Source: Polaromonas sp. A23 (GTDB lineage: Bacteria; Pseudomonadota; Gammaproteobacteria; Burkholderiales; Burkholderiaceae_C). Taken from it: 64,000 nt of DNA. Under the pieces are notes generated by a model. It did not search any database and was not told where the DNA came from. It saw only the letters and a program-made list of their open reading frames with translations. A program made the position numbers and the translations under genes. The DNA lies in contig NZ_MUNO01000026.1 of assembly GCF_002001015.1 (NCBI RefSeq), forward strand, positions 248,001 through 312,000, in the 5' to 3' direction. Shown here in pieces: positions 43,669 to 52,174 of the stretch; position 1 is the first letter of the stretch, and the number at the start of each line of letters is the position of its first letter.

Positions 43669-45213
43669 TCAACCTACCGGATGAATCACCTTGCTGCTGG
43701 GCTCGGATTCGTTTTCCACCCACCAGTTGATCCACAGGCGTTGCGCCGGGTTGCCAGCGTCGTCGGGTTCAATCGTCATGAAATTGCGCGCACCGATCAG
43801 GCGGCGTGAGGTGGTGGGAAATTCATACATGGCGGCGGTGATGCCGCGGTCTACGGTTTCCACTTGCTGGCAGGCCTGCTCCAGGAAATAACGCGCCATG
43901 GCAGGCGGCGCCGGGTGCACGATGCCGCTGCTGGTGAGCTGGTTGATGACCTGGGTGTTGGCAGACCCCGCGTCGCGCTGCGACTCGAGCACACCCACCG
44001 CTGCCACATGCACGTCGCCACTGACCAGGCTGACACGGCACGAGGTGTCCTTGCTGAACTTGAACAGGCGGTGCACCAGGCGCAGCCGCTCGGCGCGATG
44101 CGCGGCGCAGGTCCAGTGGTCGCGCAAATCGTCTTCCAGCTCCTGCTGGCCAGGCAGGATGCCCAGCATTTTTTCCAGCAGCTCGAAACTGGGGTGGACC
44201 ACCGGAATGCTGCTCATCAGCACCAGGTGTTTCATGCCGGTTTGCGCATCGAGCCACTTGTAAGCGGCACGCCAGCTGGCTTCACTCATGACCTGCGTGC
44301 TTTGCAGGTTGTTGCCGCTCTTGCGCTCCGGCGCGCGTTCGCTGCGCATGTCCAGCGCCAGCACGCCAACGTTGCCCACACGGTAGCCCGAGCTGAAAGC
44401 AGGCTGGTCGGGCAGCGTGCAAGGCGGTGGCCGGTCCTGGGGGCTGTGCCGCTGAAACAGCGCGAAGTATTTTCTGGCGACCGCAAAAATGCCCTGGTAC
44501 ACCGGGCAGTCGTGATCTTCCGCAGGGTAGGAGCCCCAGCCGTCGAAGATGTCGTGGTCGTCCCACATCATCACGCTGGGCAGGCCCGCGAGTGCCTGCG
44601 CCACTTCGGGCTGAGCCCAGCGCTGGAGATACAGGTCTTCAAAAAATGTAGACACCTGCGCCTGCAGCACGGCCGTCCAGGGCGCCTTGCGGCGCTTGTC
44701 GCGAGGCAACTGGGACCAGGCCATGATGTCGGGGCAACGCGCGTCCTGCCAAATGGCGTCTGAATACACCTGGTCGCCGCCCAGCAGCATCAGGTGGTAA
44801 GGGCCAAAACTGCGGCCATTGATGCGCTCTCGCCCTGTGTGCAGGTTATGAAGGCGCTTCCACAGCGCATTTTTGTCCTTGACCTGCTTCATCAGGCCCG
44901 GGCTTGAAAACCCGTTGCACGAGGCATAAGCCATGCGCGGCGGCGCACCCGCCGCCGGGACATGAAAATCAAATACCTGTCCGTCAACGCTGTAGGTAGG
45001 TCTCTGGGCGGCGTCTTTTAATGCGACGGACAAACCACCGCGCCACAGCGTGGCGCCGCTTTGCAGAGTGTCAAGTTTCGTGAAAGCCTCTACCGTAGCG
45101 GAGCTTTGCAGGCTGGGTGCAGTTGCGGCATCGGTCACCACGAGCAGGCTGACACCCCACAGGTTTTCTTGCACACCCAGAAACTGAGCGACAGGCCCAA
45201 GCAGAATCGTCAT
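43669..45213 (-). CDS. PhoD-like metallophosphatase family protein
   Basis: The 514-residue protein has an N-terminal beta-rich part and a PhoD-like phosphatase core: YASCNGFSS, LLGGDQVYSDAIWQDA, MMWDDHDIFDGWGSYP and LVSGDVHVAAVGVLES supply the metal ligands. It is longer at the N-terminus than short PhoD proteins and lacks an obvious signal peptide, so a cytoplasmic or non-Sec location is likely. The substrate is unknown. It is followed downstream only by the convergent lipoprotein gene. Confidence 0.9.
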   Translation of the reverse strand: MTILLGPVAQFLGVQENLWGVSLLVVTDAATAPSLQSSATVEAFTKLDTLQSGATLWRGGLSVALKDAAQRPTYSVDGQVFDFHVPAAGAPPRMAYASCNGFSSPGLMKQVKDKNALWKRLHNLHTGRERINGRSFGPYHLMLLGGDQVYSDAIWQDARCPDIMAWSQLPRDKRRKAPWTAVLQAQVSTFFEDLYLQRWAQPEVAQALAGLPSVMMWDDHDIFDGWGSYPAEDHDCPVYQGIFAVARKYFALFQRHSPQDRPPPCTLPDQPAFSSGYRVGNVGVLALDMRSERAPERKSGNNLQSTQVMSEASWRAAYKWLDAQTGMKHLVLMSSIPVVHPSFELLEKMLGILPGQQELEDDLRDHWTCAAHRAERLRLVHRLFKFSKDTSCRVSLVSGDVHVAAVGVLESQRDAGSANTQVINQLTSSGIVHPAPPAMARYFLEQACQQVETVDRGITAAMYEFPTTSRRLIGARNFMTIEPDDAGNPAQRLWINWWVENESEPSSKVIHPVG

Positions 45214-45278
45214 GGTTTGTTGTCCTTCCCTGAATCAATAGCCGCCCGGCGGACGCGGGGCGATTTTTTTCAGGGAGC

Positions 45279-45785
45279 TTAACGTTTACGCGCCAGGCGG
45301 GCAACCAGCAGCAAGCCAATCAGACCAATCGTTACAAAACAGAGGAAGGACCAGTTGGCAATCGACAGGCCCAGAAAAGTCCAGTCGATCTTGGTGCAGT
45401 CACCGCTGCCCTTGAAAATCAACGGGATCACGCGCTGCAGCGGAAAGGTCTCAATCATTCCGTAAAAGTCACGTCCGCAAGAAGCTTCTTCCGGCGGGTA
45501 CCACTGCAGCCAGCTCTGGCGGGCAGCCACAAAGGCTCCGAAACCAGCGAGCAGCACCGTCAGCGCCGAGCCTGTGATGAGCAGCCCTTTTTTATTCGTG
45601 AAAGCCGTGATGCCGGCAACAATTGCCACCAACGCCAGCGCATAACGCTGCACGATGCACATGGGGCAAGGCTCCAGACCCACCGCATGCTGCAGGTACA
45701 GCCCAAAAGCCAGCATGGCCACACAGCCCACGGACACCAGTGCCAGCACGTGGCGCGGCGCGGATTCAAAATACTTCAACAACAT
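45279..45785 (-). CDS. dsbB: Disulfide bond formation protein DsbB
   Basis: DsbB re-oxidises DsbA and passes electrons to quinone. The 168-residue protein has four helices (start MLLKYFESAPRHVLALVSVG), the periplasmic active pair in EPCPMCIVQRYALAL, and a second Cys pair split between EASCGRDFYG and GSGDCTKID. An upstream in-frame ATG at 45863 adds a non-conserved basic stretch and is not used. No dsbA is adjacent. Confidence 0.94.
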   Translation of the reverse strand: MLLKYFESAPRHVLALVSVGCVAMLAFGLYLQHAVGLEPCPMCIVQRYALALVAIVAGITAFTNKKGLLITGSALTVLLAGFGAFVAARQSWLQWYPPEEASCGRDFYGMIETFPLQRVIPLIFKGSGDCTKIDWTFLGLSIANWSFLCFVTIGLIGLLLVARLARKR

Positions 45786-46022
45786 CACGGTCCTTTTTTT
45801 GATCGATGTACGGATTGTCCGATGGTTCGTGGGTTTAGAGAGGAGATAAGTTCCCAACAGCAACCCGCTATAGGTACTTTCTGGCTAGCCATGGCTGATT
45901 GCTGCATTGATGAGTCTCGATATGTGCGTATTTTTTCACAGCAAAAGACCAATGGCCAGTGAAGAAAATACTGCTATAAATCAAACGTCTCCGACATTAC
46001 GCACAATGGAGGTTAGCCAGCC
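45786..46022. other. Intergenic region upstream of the lipoprotein/papain unit
   Basis: About 240 bases separate dsbB from the lipoprotein gene and are AT-richer than the rest of the window. I see no gene. Promoters for both flanking genes should lie here, but I do not identify a clear -35/-10 pair. Confidence 0.5.
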
Positions 46023-47897
46023 ATGGTTGCACAAAGAAGAGCTTTGAAAACTCTTGCTGTTCGTTTGTTCTTCCTCCTTGCATCTATCGCCACAGCCGGC
46101 TGCGCAACAAGTCCGAGTGAAATCTTTAGGACATTCAAACTGAATGACGGCGACTCTGTCGCGACTGGCGCACGCGAGCGCATCGTTACCAATCATCGCC
46201 CGAGCTTCCCCGAACGATATGGCCAGATTGTCCCGCAAGTAGTCGTCTGCACCGAGCCCAGCCCGGATGTCGCCGGCAGTATCGCGAACTCCTTCGGCTT
46301 CGGCGTGAGCGTCTTTGGTCAGGGTTCCGGATCACTCAGCGGCGCGCAGATTGAGAGCTTGCTTCAGCTCTCGGAGCGCACCGTTTCGACCCAGCTGCTG
46401 CGCGACCAGATGTACCGCGCCTGCGAGGCATACTCTAATGGCGCCATCAACGCCACCAATTACACCCTCATCATGAGTCGGCTTAATGAGACCATGATTA
46501 CGTTAATGCTGGGCGAGACCGCCGGGGGCGCCTTCGGGCGCTCTCTTGGTACGCTAGGCGGAAAGGCAAACAGCAATGCTTTCGCAAACCTTTCTGGGAT
46601 GGTCGGCATTATTAGCGACATCGACCAGGCCGCGGCTAAGCTCGCCACAGCCGAGAAGAAGGTCTTAGACGCGACCTCGGCGTACGTTGCTGCGAAACAG
46701 AAAGTGGACGACAAAAAGTGCATCGACGACGATGGAACCTGCACGGCCGAGCGCAAGGATCTGGAAACCTATCGGGACAACGCCAAGGTGACGCTTGATC
46801 AGGCCACCGGCCAGCGAGATGCAATTAAGGAACTGATGAAGGTCAGTGTGGACACTGCCGCCAAGTCCTCGGCAGAAAGTGCCTCGGTCTTAGCCGGTGG
46901 CGGCATCAGTTCAAAGCCGGACGAGAAAGTCGCAAAAGTCTTGGCGAGAATGCAGAAGGAGTTCGTGCGACGCGATCCGGGCCAATCGCTGATTGAGGCC
47001 TGCCTAGTCGAGTTGAGTACCGGGCGCGGAATCAGCGCCGGCGGCGCGGCCGAAACGATTTTAGAAATTGGAGTCGCAGGAGCTCAGCAGGATGGCCGGT
47101 TGTTGCCCAGCAATGCGACAGCCGCACTGGTTGGTGCACGCCAGACCTACCGGAGCGGACTCTACGAATTCTGCGTGGCCAATCTTTCTTCGTTCGCGGA
47201 CAAAGCGCGCGAAACTCGCTTCGCGCTATTGTCGCAAGAAATCGAGTTAGACAGTAAGGAGCTTTTGCTGCGCGATGTTGAAGCTCGCGCAAAAGCGGCG
47301 GAGGCTTTCGCCGACTCGCTAGTCAAGTGCAACGGGATACAGAACGAGACCGTGAAAGCGGACTGCCTGAGGACGGTGGGTGTACTGAAGGACAAGTCGA
47401 GCGGCGGCGGGCAGAAGTCCGCAGTACAGACGATGGGGCCCGTAGCGGCATCGCTAGCGAGCCCCACACAGACCTATGACATCGCAAAAACCGAGTCGGA
47501 AAAACTTGCAGCGACCTTTGACGCGATGCCCGCGATTGCAGCGAACATCCGCGCGGGCAAGGACACCGAAGAAAATAGAAAGCTGAAGTTGCAGTTCGAA
47601 GAAAAACGTAAAAACCTGGATGACAAAAAGTCCAAACTCGACAAGAGTTTCTCTGCTGTCAACCGGTCGGACCTGCGAGCACAGGAAGGCACTCACACCG
47701 ACAAGCGCTCGGCATTTAGCATCGCCAAGGACGACAAGGTGCGGGAACTCGCCCTGGCCGAGTTCCGCGTCGAAGACGTGAAGCTGGTTCAGGCAGCGGA
47801 GAAGCTGACGCTGCTCGCGAACGCGTTTGACAGCACTCGCCACCAGTACGAAGCCTTGAAAATCGGCGTGAACAAATTCAACATCGACCAGAGGTAG
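46023..47897 (+). CDS. Large coiled-coil lipoprotein, function unknown
   Basis: The 624-residue protein starts with a lipoprotein signal peptide ending IATAGC (lipidated Cys27). Residues about 65-165 carry VVCTEPSPDVAG and TQLLRDQMYRACEAYSNG, patterns I associate with a broad family of uncharacterised proteobacterial lipoproteins. Residues about 205-275 and 490-600 are predicted coiled coils (DQAAAKLATAEKKVLDATSA; KRKNLDDKKSKLDKSFSAVN-like). A GGAGG Shine-Dalgarno lies about 10 bases upstream. The next gene encodes a cysteine protease on the same strand. Codon use looks less GC3-biased than in neighbours (by eye), hinting at acquisition. Confidence 0.75.
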   Translation: MVAQRRALKTLAVRLFFLLASIATAGCATSPSEIFRTFKLNDGDSVATGARERIVTNHRPSFPERYGQIVPQVVVCTEPSPDVAGSIANSFGFGVSVFGQGSGSLSGAQIESLLQLSERTVSTQLLRDQMYRACEAYSNGAINATNYTLIMSRLNETMITLMLGETAGGAFGRSLGTLGGKANSNAFANLSGMVGIISDIDQAAAKLATAEKKVLDATSAYVAAKQKVDDKKCIDDDGTCTAERKDLETYRDNAKVTLDQATGQRDAIKELMKVSVDTAAKSSAESASVLAGGGISSKPDEKVAKVLARMQKEFVRRDPGQSLIEACLVELSTGRGISAGGAAETILEIGVAGAQQDGRLLPSNATAALVGARQTYRSGLYEFCVANLSSFADKARETRFALLSQEIELDSKELLLRDVEARAKAAEAFADSLVKCNGIQNETVKADCLRTVGVLKDKSSGGGQKSAVQTMGPVAASLASPTQTYDIAKTESEKLAATFDAMPAIAANIRAGKDTEENRKLKLQFEEKRKNLDDKKSKLDKSFSAVNRSDLRAQEGTHTDKRSAFSIAKDDKVRELALAEFRVEDVKLVQAAEKLTLLANAFDSTRHQYEALKIGVNKFNIDQR

Positions 47898-47935
47898 CAA
47901 GGAGTCCGAGAGCATCGAAAGCAAAGGAGGCGCGC

Positions 47936-48940
47936 ATGACAACCAAATCCGGCAAAAAATGGCCGTTCGATGATCAGAAGCAAATTTTGCATATGGGTAA
48001 AGCTCTTGGGTGGACAACCGATCCGGGCTGGGGAACCGACCCGGACTGGGCAACGCGGTTCAGAGTGCGCTCACCTCTTGCGCTAGCCTCGACGGAGGAC
48101 ACAGGTGGTCCGACCGTGTCGCTCGGGTACCACCCCGACCTCCCTGATCTTCGCGATCGCTGTTTCGCGAATCTGCCGAAGCCAGAGATCACGGAGCTCG
48201 GAAAGCGGTTTCCGCTGCTTGCCAGCAAGAGCGACTTGCCACGGCGGGTGAACAATATTTCTTGGTGTTCCCCAGTCGAGGATCAGGGAAACCTCGGCTC
48301 CTGCACCGCCCAGGCAGTCGTTGGCTTGATGGAGTACATGCAGCGGCGCAGCGGTACGCAACATGTAGACGGTTCCCGCCTGTTCGTATACAAGGTATCG
48401 CGCAAGCTGCAGGGCTGGACTGGCGATACCGGTTCCTACCTGCGTACGACAATCAAGGCAGTTGCTGCTTTCGGCATGCCGCCCGAGCAGTACTGGCCCT
48501 ACATGATCGAGCAATTCGAGGAGGAACCGACGGCATTCCTGTACGCGTCAGCATCAAACTATCAAGCGTTGAAGTACACCCGCCTTGATCCTCCTGCTGT
48601 TGACGGTAAGGGCACTTTGGCTGCGCTGAAGCGGACGCTCTCCTCCGGGTTCAGCTCAGTTTTTGGCTTTCCGGTTTACTCGTCGCTCACGGGTTCCGGC
48701 GAAATCCCGTTTCCCGGCAGCAATGACAAGCTACTCGGTGGTCATGCCGTCATGGCGGTCGGCTACGACGATGACCACGGCAAAAATGGTGCCTTGGTCA
48801 TCCGGAACTCTTGGGGCTCAAAGTGGGGTTACGGTGGCTATGGCTTTCTGCCCTACGAATACGTCGAGCAGGGCTTGGCGCAGGACTTCTGGACAGTGCT
48901 GAAATCCGAGTGGCTCGATCTCGAACAGTTTGAGGAATAA
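47936..48940 (+). CDS. Papain-fold (C1) cysteine protease without signal peptide
   Basis: The 334-residue protein has a papain-type triad: oxyanion-hole Gln117 and Cys123 in VEDQGNLGSCTAQAVVGLME, His270 in LLGGHAVMAVGYDDDHG, and Asn291 in ALVIRNSWGSKWGYGGYGFL. The N-terminal 60 residues (with TDPGWGTDPDWATRF) are unlike a signal peptide or classical prodomain. The LGYHPDLPDLRD motif is often seen in bacterial C1 proteins. An AAAGGAGG Shine-Dalgarno precedes the ATG at 47936. With the coiled-coil lipoprotein 38 bases upstream it forms a probable two-gene operon. The target is unknown. Confidence 0.9.
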   Translation: MTTKSGKKWPFDDQKQILHMGKALGWTTDPGWGTDPDWATRFRVRSPLALASTEDTGGPTVSLGYHPDLPDLRDRCFANLPKPEITELGKRFPLLASKSDLPRRVNNISWCSPVEDQGNLGSCTAQAVVGLMEYMQRRSGTQHVDGSRLFVYKVSRKLQGWTGDTGSYLRTTIKAVAAFGMPPEQYWPYMIEQFEEEPTAFLYASASNYQALKYTRLDPPAVDGKGTLAALKRTLSSGFSSVFGFPVYSSLTGSGEIPFPGSNDKLLGGHAVMAVGYDDDHGKNGALVIRNSWGSKWGYGGYGFLPYEYVEQGLAQDFWTVLKSEWLDLEQFEE

Positions 48941-49214
48941 CGCTGACGAGTTTGGAGTCGGCTAGTGTGGATCGATGGTTACCTAGAAGGCTGCGCGGCA
49001 GAAGGTTAGTGCTGAAAAATTCAACAATCTCAGGGGTGCTAACCTCTTGGCCGCTCCAAGAAAGTGACTCCTGCACGATTTTGAGAGGTCGAAATATTTT
49101 TGGTCATTTGAGAATCCTTCCGCCGCTCAGACTCCTAGGGTGATCCGACTGATGCTGAGTCGCTTTAGTCACGATGAACTTCCCACGGTCTGGTAGACAG
49201 TTCGGGCCTATGAT

Positions 49215-49502
49215 TCCCCTCCCCCTCCCCCTCCCATCATCCACAAACACCCGCGCGTTGCGTGGTGTGAGCACCAGCAGGTCGCCCTCACGCAAACCCA
49301 TGGCACGACACTGCTGCAAAGGAATCTGCGCTTCGATGAGCGAGTCGGCCTGCTCGCTGTCTTCGGACGGCGTCAAGTCCAGCCGGACAATGGGACCAAT
49401 CACAATGGCGCGGCTGCGCTGGGCGGCAATGCCTTCAGCATCCGGCGAATTACGCTGCGCATCGAAGTCGTGTGGGCGCCCATAGGCATAGGCCCTGGCG
49501 TT
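49215..49502 (-). pseudogene. Diverged fragment of the cysA 3' end
   Basis: The minus frame encodes a 90-residue stretch that aligns with the C-terminus of CysA (intact copy at 50983), with 76 of 90 identities by my count (e.g. [14 protein letters not shown]). The ATPase domain is absent, so it is a dead or foreign remnant. The end towards the papain gene is a C/T repeat (CCCCTCCCCCTCCCCCTCCC), part of which may form a G-quadruplex on the minus strand. The other end joins a VOC gene tail. Confidence 0.8.
49216..49235 (-). repeat. G-rich tract with four G-runs
   Basis: The minus strand reads GGGAGGGGGAGGGGGAGGGG, fitting the G3+N1 quadruplex pattern. It lies at the end of the cysA fragment. 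Confidence 0.6.
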
Positions 49503-49542
49503 TTGCGAAGCCGCTTTGATAGCAAGCGGTACCGACAACGCT

Positions 49543-49677
49543 TCCCCCGGCGAGCGCAAGTACCACCCCGGCTACTATGGCGCCTTTGTGCTAGACCTAG
49601 ACAACAACATCGAGGCGGTCCACCACAGGCCCATGGTAGCCTCGGCGGAGTCGGTGGTGATCAAGCCCGCCGAATAG
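49543..49677 (+). pseudogene. Tail of a VOC (glyoxalase) family gene
   Basis: The plus frame before the TAG at 49675-49677 reads PGERKYHPGYYGAFVLDLD, then NNIEAVHHRPM, matching the C-terminal end of VOC proteins (YHPGYYGAFVLDPDGNNIEAV). The rest of the gene is missing, cut at the cysA fragment. A DNN in place of the usual DGNN suggests decay. Confidence 0.75.
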
Positions 49678-49754
49678 GAAAGGGAAGCGGAGGCATCACG
49701 CCTCCCGGGGAATGCTGATATAACCCAGCAACCTGGAAAGACGGAATTTGCGGC

Positions 49755-50309
49755 ATGAATGCGGGTTCATGCCCTTTCTCCGCCTCGCAATCGAAAACAC
49801 CCACATCAAAGATGCTCATCCAACAAGCTCAACCCCATGAAACACCATTGGTGGCTGAGGTACTGATGGCAGCCGCAGAAAACTTGATCCGGCGTGGCGA
49901 AATGCTTTGGTCTCCTTCAGAAGTGAATGAAGCTGCCATTCAGGAGCACGTGCGAGCGGGCTGGTATTTCATGGCCAGCGATGATGAGGGACCCGTCGGA
50001 GTCTTCCGCTTCCAGCTTGAAGATCGGGACTTCTGGCCTGAAATCCCTGAGGGATCTTCAGCATTTATCCACAAGGTGGCTGTGCATCCACGTGCCCAGG
50101 GTCGGGAAATTTCGCAAGCCTTGCTTGCCCATGCATGCGAACTTGCACGGCTGCATGGGCGGCAGCATCTGCGGCTGGATTGCAAGCAGGGAAGAACCAA
50201 GCTGATGTCCCTTTATGAACGCTTCGGCTTTCGACACCACAGTAAAAAGCAAATAGGGCTTGAGCGGTTTGAACTGTATAAAATCGAAATTCCAAAGCAG
50301 GAGGCCTGA
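49755..50309 (+). CDS. GNAT family N-acetyltransferase
   Basis: The 184-residue protein has a GNAT domain from about residue 20 (MLIQQAQPHETPLVAEVLMA). The acetyl-CoA region is FIHKVAVHPRAQGREISQAL, and the C-terminal motif RLDCKQGRTKLMSLYERFGF is typical. An in-frame ATG at 49812 is a plausible alternative start that removes a low-information leader. DUF2277 begins 1 base after its stop, so the three genes here are an operon. The substrate is not identifiable. Confidence 0.87.
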   Translation: MNAGSCPFSASQSKTPTSKMLIQQAQPHETPLVAEVLMAAAENLIRRGEMLWSPSEVNEAAIQEHVRAGWYFMASDDEGPVGVFRFQLEDRDFWPEIPEGSSAFIHKVAVHPRAQGREISQALLAHACELARLHGRQHLRLDCKQGRTKLMSLYERFGFRHHSKKQIGLERFELYKIEIPKQEA

Positions 50310-50310
50310 C

Positions 50311-50586
50311 ATGTGCCGCAACATCAAAACCCTGTTCAACTTCGAGCCACCAGCCACGGAACTCGAAATCCGCGACGCTTCGCTGCAGTTTGTGAGAAAG
50401 CTCAGTGGGTTCAATGTTCCGTCCAAAGCCAACGAAGCTGCGTTCGACCGTGCGGTGCAAGAGGTTGCAGCCTCGGCGCGAAACCTCATCCGGTCACTGG
50501 TGACCAACGCCGAACCTCGCAACCGCGAAGTCGAGGCTGAGCGGGCGCGTGCTCGATCGGCGAGCAGATTCGGTGCAAGCACATGA
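50311..50586 (+). CDS. DUF2277 family protein
   Basis: The 91-residue protein matches DUF2277: it starts MCRNIKTLFNFEPPATELEI and continues LQFVRKLSGFNVPSKANEAA, then FDRAVQEVAASARNLI. It is a small helical protein with no known activity. The ATG at 50311 fits the family start; an upstream open frame is not used. It lies between the GNAT and NTF2-like genes and overlaps the latter by ATGA. Confidence 0.92.
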   Translation: MCRNIKTLFNFEPPATELEIRDASLQFVRKLSGFNVPSKANEAAFDRAVQEVAASARNLIRSLVTNAEPRNREVEAERARARSASRFGAST

Positions 50587-50975
50587 ACAATAACCATGCC
50601 TCGACCGATGAACGTCGAATTGTTGAAGCAGAGAAACGCCTGCGCCTGGCCATGCTGGCTTCCGACGTCGACGAGCTTGACGGGCTGATCTCTTCCGACC
50701 TGATCTTCACCAGCCACCTGGGTCAAGTCTTCAGTAAACAGGACGATCTGGCTTTGCACCGCTCTGGCACGCTGAAATTCCACACGCTGGAGCCTTCGGA
50801 GCAGCAAATAAAAGTTTGGGACAAGATGGCTGTTGTTTCAGTCCGCATGAAGCTGTCGGGTAGCCATGCGGGCGCGGCTTTCGCGGATGATCTCCGGTAC
50901 ACCCGCATCTGGCGCTTGGAGGGAAGCGACAGCTGGAAAATTGTTGCCGGCCATATCAGCGCCGTGCAGGCTTAA
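50583..50975 (+). CDS. NTF2-like (SnoaL/DUF4440 type) protein
   Basis: The 130-residue protein has an NTF2-like cone fold pattern: VEAEKRLRLAMLASDVDELD, then LISSDLIFTSHLGQVFSKQD and an end region VRMKLSGSHAGAAFADDLRY. Such small proteins can be isomerases or ligand binders; the activity here is unknown. Its start overlaps the DUF2277 stop. It is convergent with cysA, with 7 bases between the stops. Confidence 0.85.
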   Translation: MNNNHASTDERRIVEAEKRLRLAMLASDVDELDGLISSDLIFTSHLGQVFSKQDDLALHRSGTLKFHTLEPSEQQIKVWDKMAVVSVRMKLSGSHAGAAFADDLRYTRIWRLEGSDSWKIVAGHISAVQA

Positions 50976-50982
50976 CCAAGCC

Positions 50983-52068
50983 TCAAATCCCCTCCCCCAC
51001 ATCCACAAACACCCGCGCATTGCGCGGCGTGAGCACCAGCAGATCGCCCTCGCGCAAACCCATGTCGCGGTATTGCTGCGAAGGAATCTGCGCCTCGATC
51101 AGCGGGTCGGCCTGCTCGCTGTCTTCGGAAGGCGTCAGTTCCAGCCGGGCAACGGGGCCGATCACGATGGCGCGGCTGAGCTGGGCGGCAATGCCTTCGG
51201 CGCCGGGTGAATAACGTTGCACGTCGAAGTCGTGCGGGCGTACGTAGGCATAGGCCTTCGCGTTTTTCGCGCCGCTGTGTTCGGGTGAATCCAGGCGCAT
51301 GCCTTCGAGCTGGATCTGGCCTTCGTGCGCGCGGCCGTGGAACAAATTGACGTCGCCGAGGAAGCCGTACACAAAGGGGCTAGCCGGATGGTCCCAGACC
51401 TGCTGCGGCGAGCCGATCTGCTCGACCTTGCCCTGGTTCATCAGCACCACGCGGTCGGCAACTTCGAGCGCTTCTTCCTGGTCGTGCGTAACAAAAATGC
51501 TGGTGACATGCAGGTCGTCGTGCAGGCGGCGCAACCAGCGGCGCAACTCCTTGCGCACCTTGGCATCCAGCGCACCGAAGGGTTCGTCGAGCAGCAGCAC
51601 CTTGGGCTCGACCGCCAATGCGCGTGCCAGTGCAATGCGCTGGCGCTGGCCGCCGGAGAGCTGCGACGGAAAACGGTCGGCCAGCCAGTCGAGCTGCACC
51701 AGGCCCAACAGCTCGTGCACTTTTTTCTTGATGACGGCGTCGCTGGGGCGCAGGCCGCGCGACTTGACGCGCAGGCCGAAAGCCACGTTTTCAAAAACAG
51801 TCATGTGGCGAAACAGCGCGTAGTGCTGGAACACAAAACCGACCTGACGCTCGCGCACATGCACATCGGTGGTGTCTTCGCCGCTGAACAGAATGCTCCC
51901 CTGATCGGCAGTTTCCAGCCCCGCGATGATGCGCAGCAAGGTGGTTTTGCCGCAGCCTGAAGGCCCAAGCAGGGCAACCAGTTCGCCGGATTCAATGTCA
52001 AGGCTTACATCATTGAGTGCCCGGAAGTTACCGAAGTGTTTGTTGATGTTGCGGATTTCAATACTCAT
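50983..52068 (-). CDS. cysA: Sulfate/thiosulfate ABC transporter ATP-binding protein CysA
   Basis: The 361-residue ATPase has Walker A ([20 protein letters not shown]), the signature [15 protein letters not shown], Walker B ([12 protein letters not shown]) and an H-loop [20 protein letters not shown]. The C-terminal regulatory domain follows. The start at 52068 ([15 protein letters not shown]) is used; an earlier frame extends into the hairpin repeat. It powers uptake with CysT, CysW and Sbp. Its 3' end exists a second time, diverged, at 49215. Confidence 0.95.
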   Translation of the reverse strand: MSIEIRNINKHFGNFRALNDVSLDIESGELVALLGPSGCGKTTLLRIIAGLETADQGSILFSGEDTTDVHVRERQVGFVFQHYALFRHMTVFENVAFGLRVKSRGLRPSDAVIKKKVHELLGLVQLDWLADRFPSQLSGGQRQRIALARALAVEPKVLLLDEPFGALDAKVRKELRRWLRRLHDDLHVTSIFVTHDQEEALEVADRVVLMNQGKVEQIGSPQQVWDHPASPFVYGFLGDVNLFHGRAHEGQIQLEGMRLDSPEHSGAKNAKAYAYVRPHDFDVQRYSPGAEGIAAQLSRAIVIGPVARLELTPSEDSEQADPLIEAQIPSQQYRDMGLREGDLLVLTPRNARVFVDVGEGI

Positions 52069-52080
52069 GATTTTCTTTCT

Positions 52081-52174
52081 CCCTCTCCCGCGGGGAGAGG
52101 GTTGGGGGTGAGGGCTGGCGCTGGCTGAAGCTTGGAAGCTGCCCTCACCCTGGCCCTCTCCCAGAGGGAGAGGG
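52081..52174. repeat. Paired hairpin repeat between cysW and cysA
   Basis: Two hairpins, CCCTCTCCCGCGGGGAGAGG(G) and CCCTCTCCCAGAGGGAGAGG(G), flank GGGGGTGAGGG / CCCTCACC arms, so the whole 94 bases can fold. It resembles a common intergenic repeat of proteobacteria. It overlaps the last codons of cysW (SPSGRGPG). Confidence 0.8.

Noticed and set aside
48941..49214. A transposon end or integrase remnant next to the papain gene
   Set aside because: I looked for terminal inverted repeats, integrase motifs and an att-like tRNA end. None is convincing.
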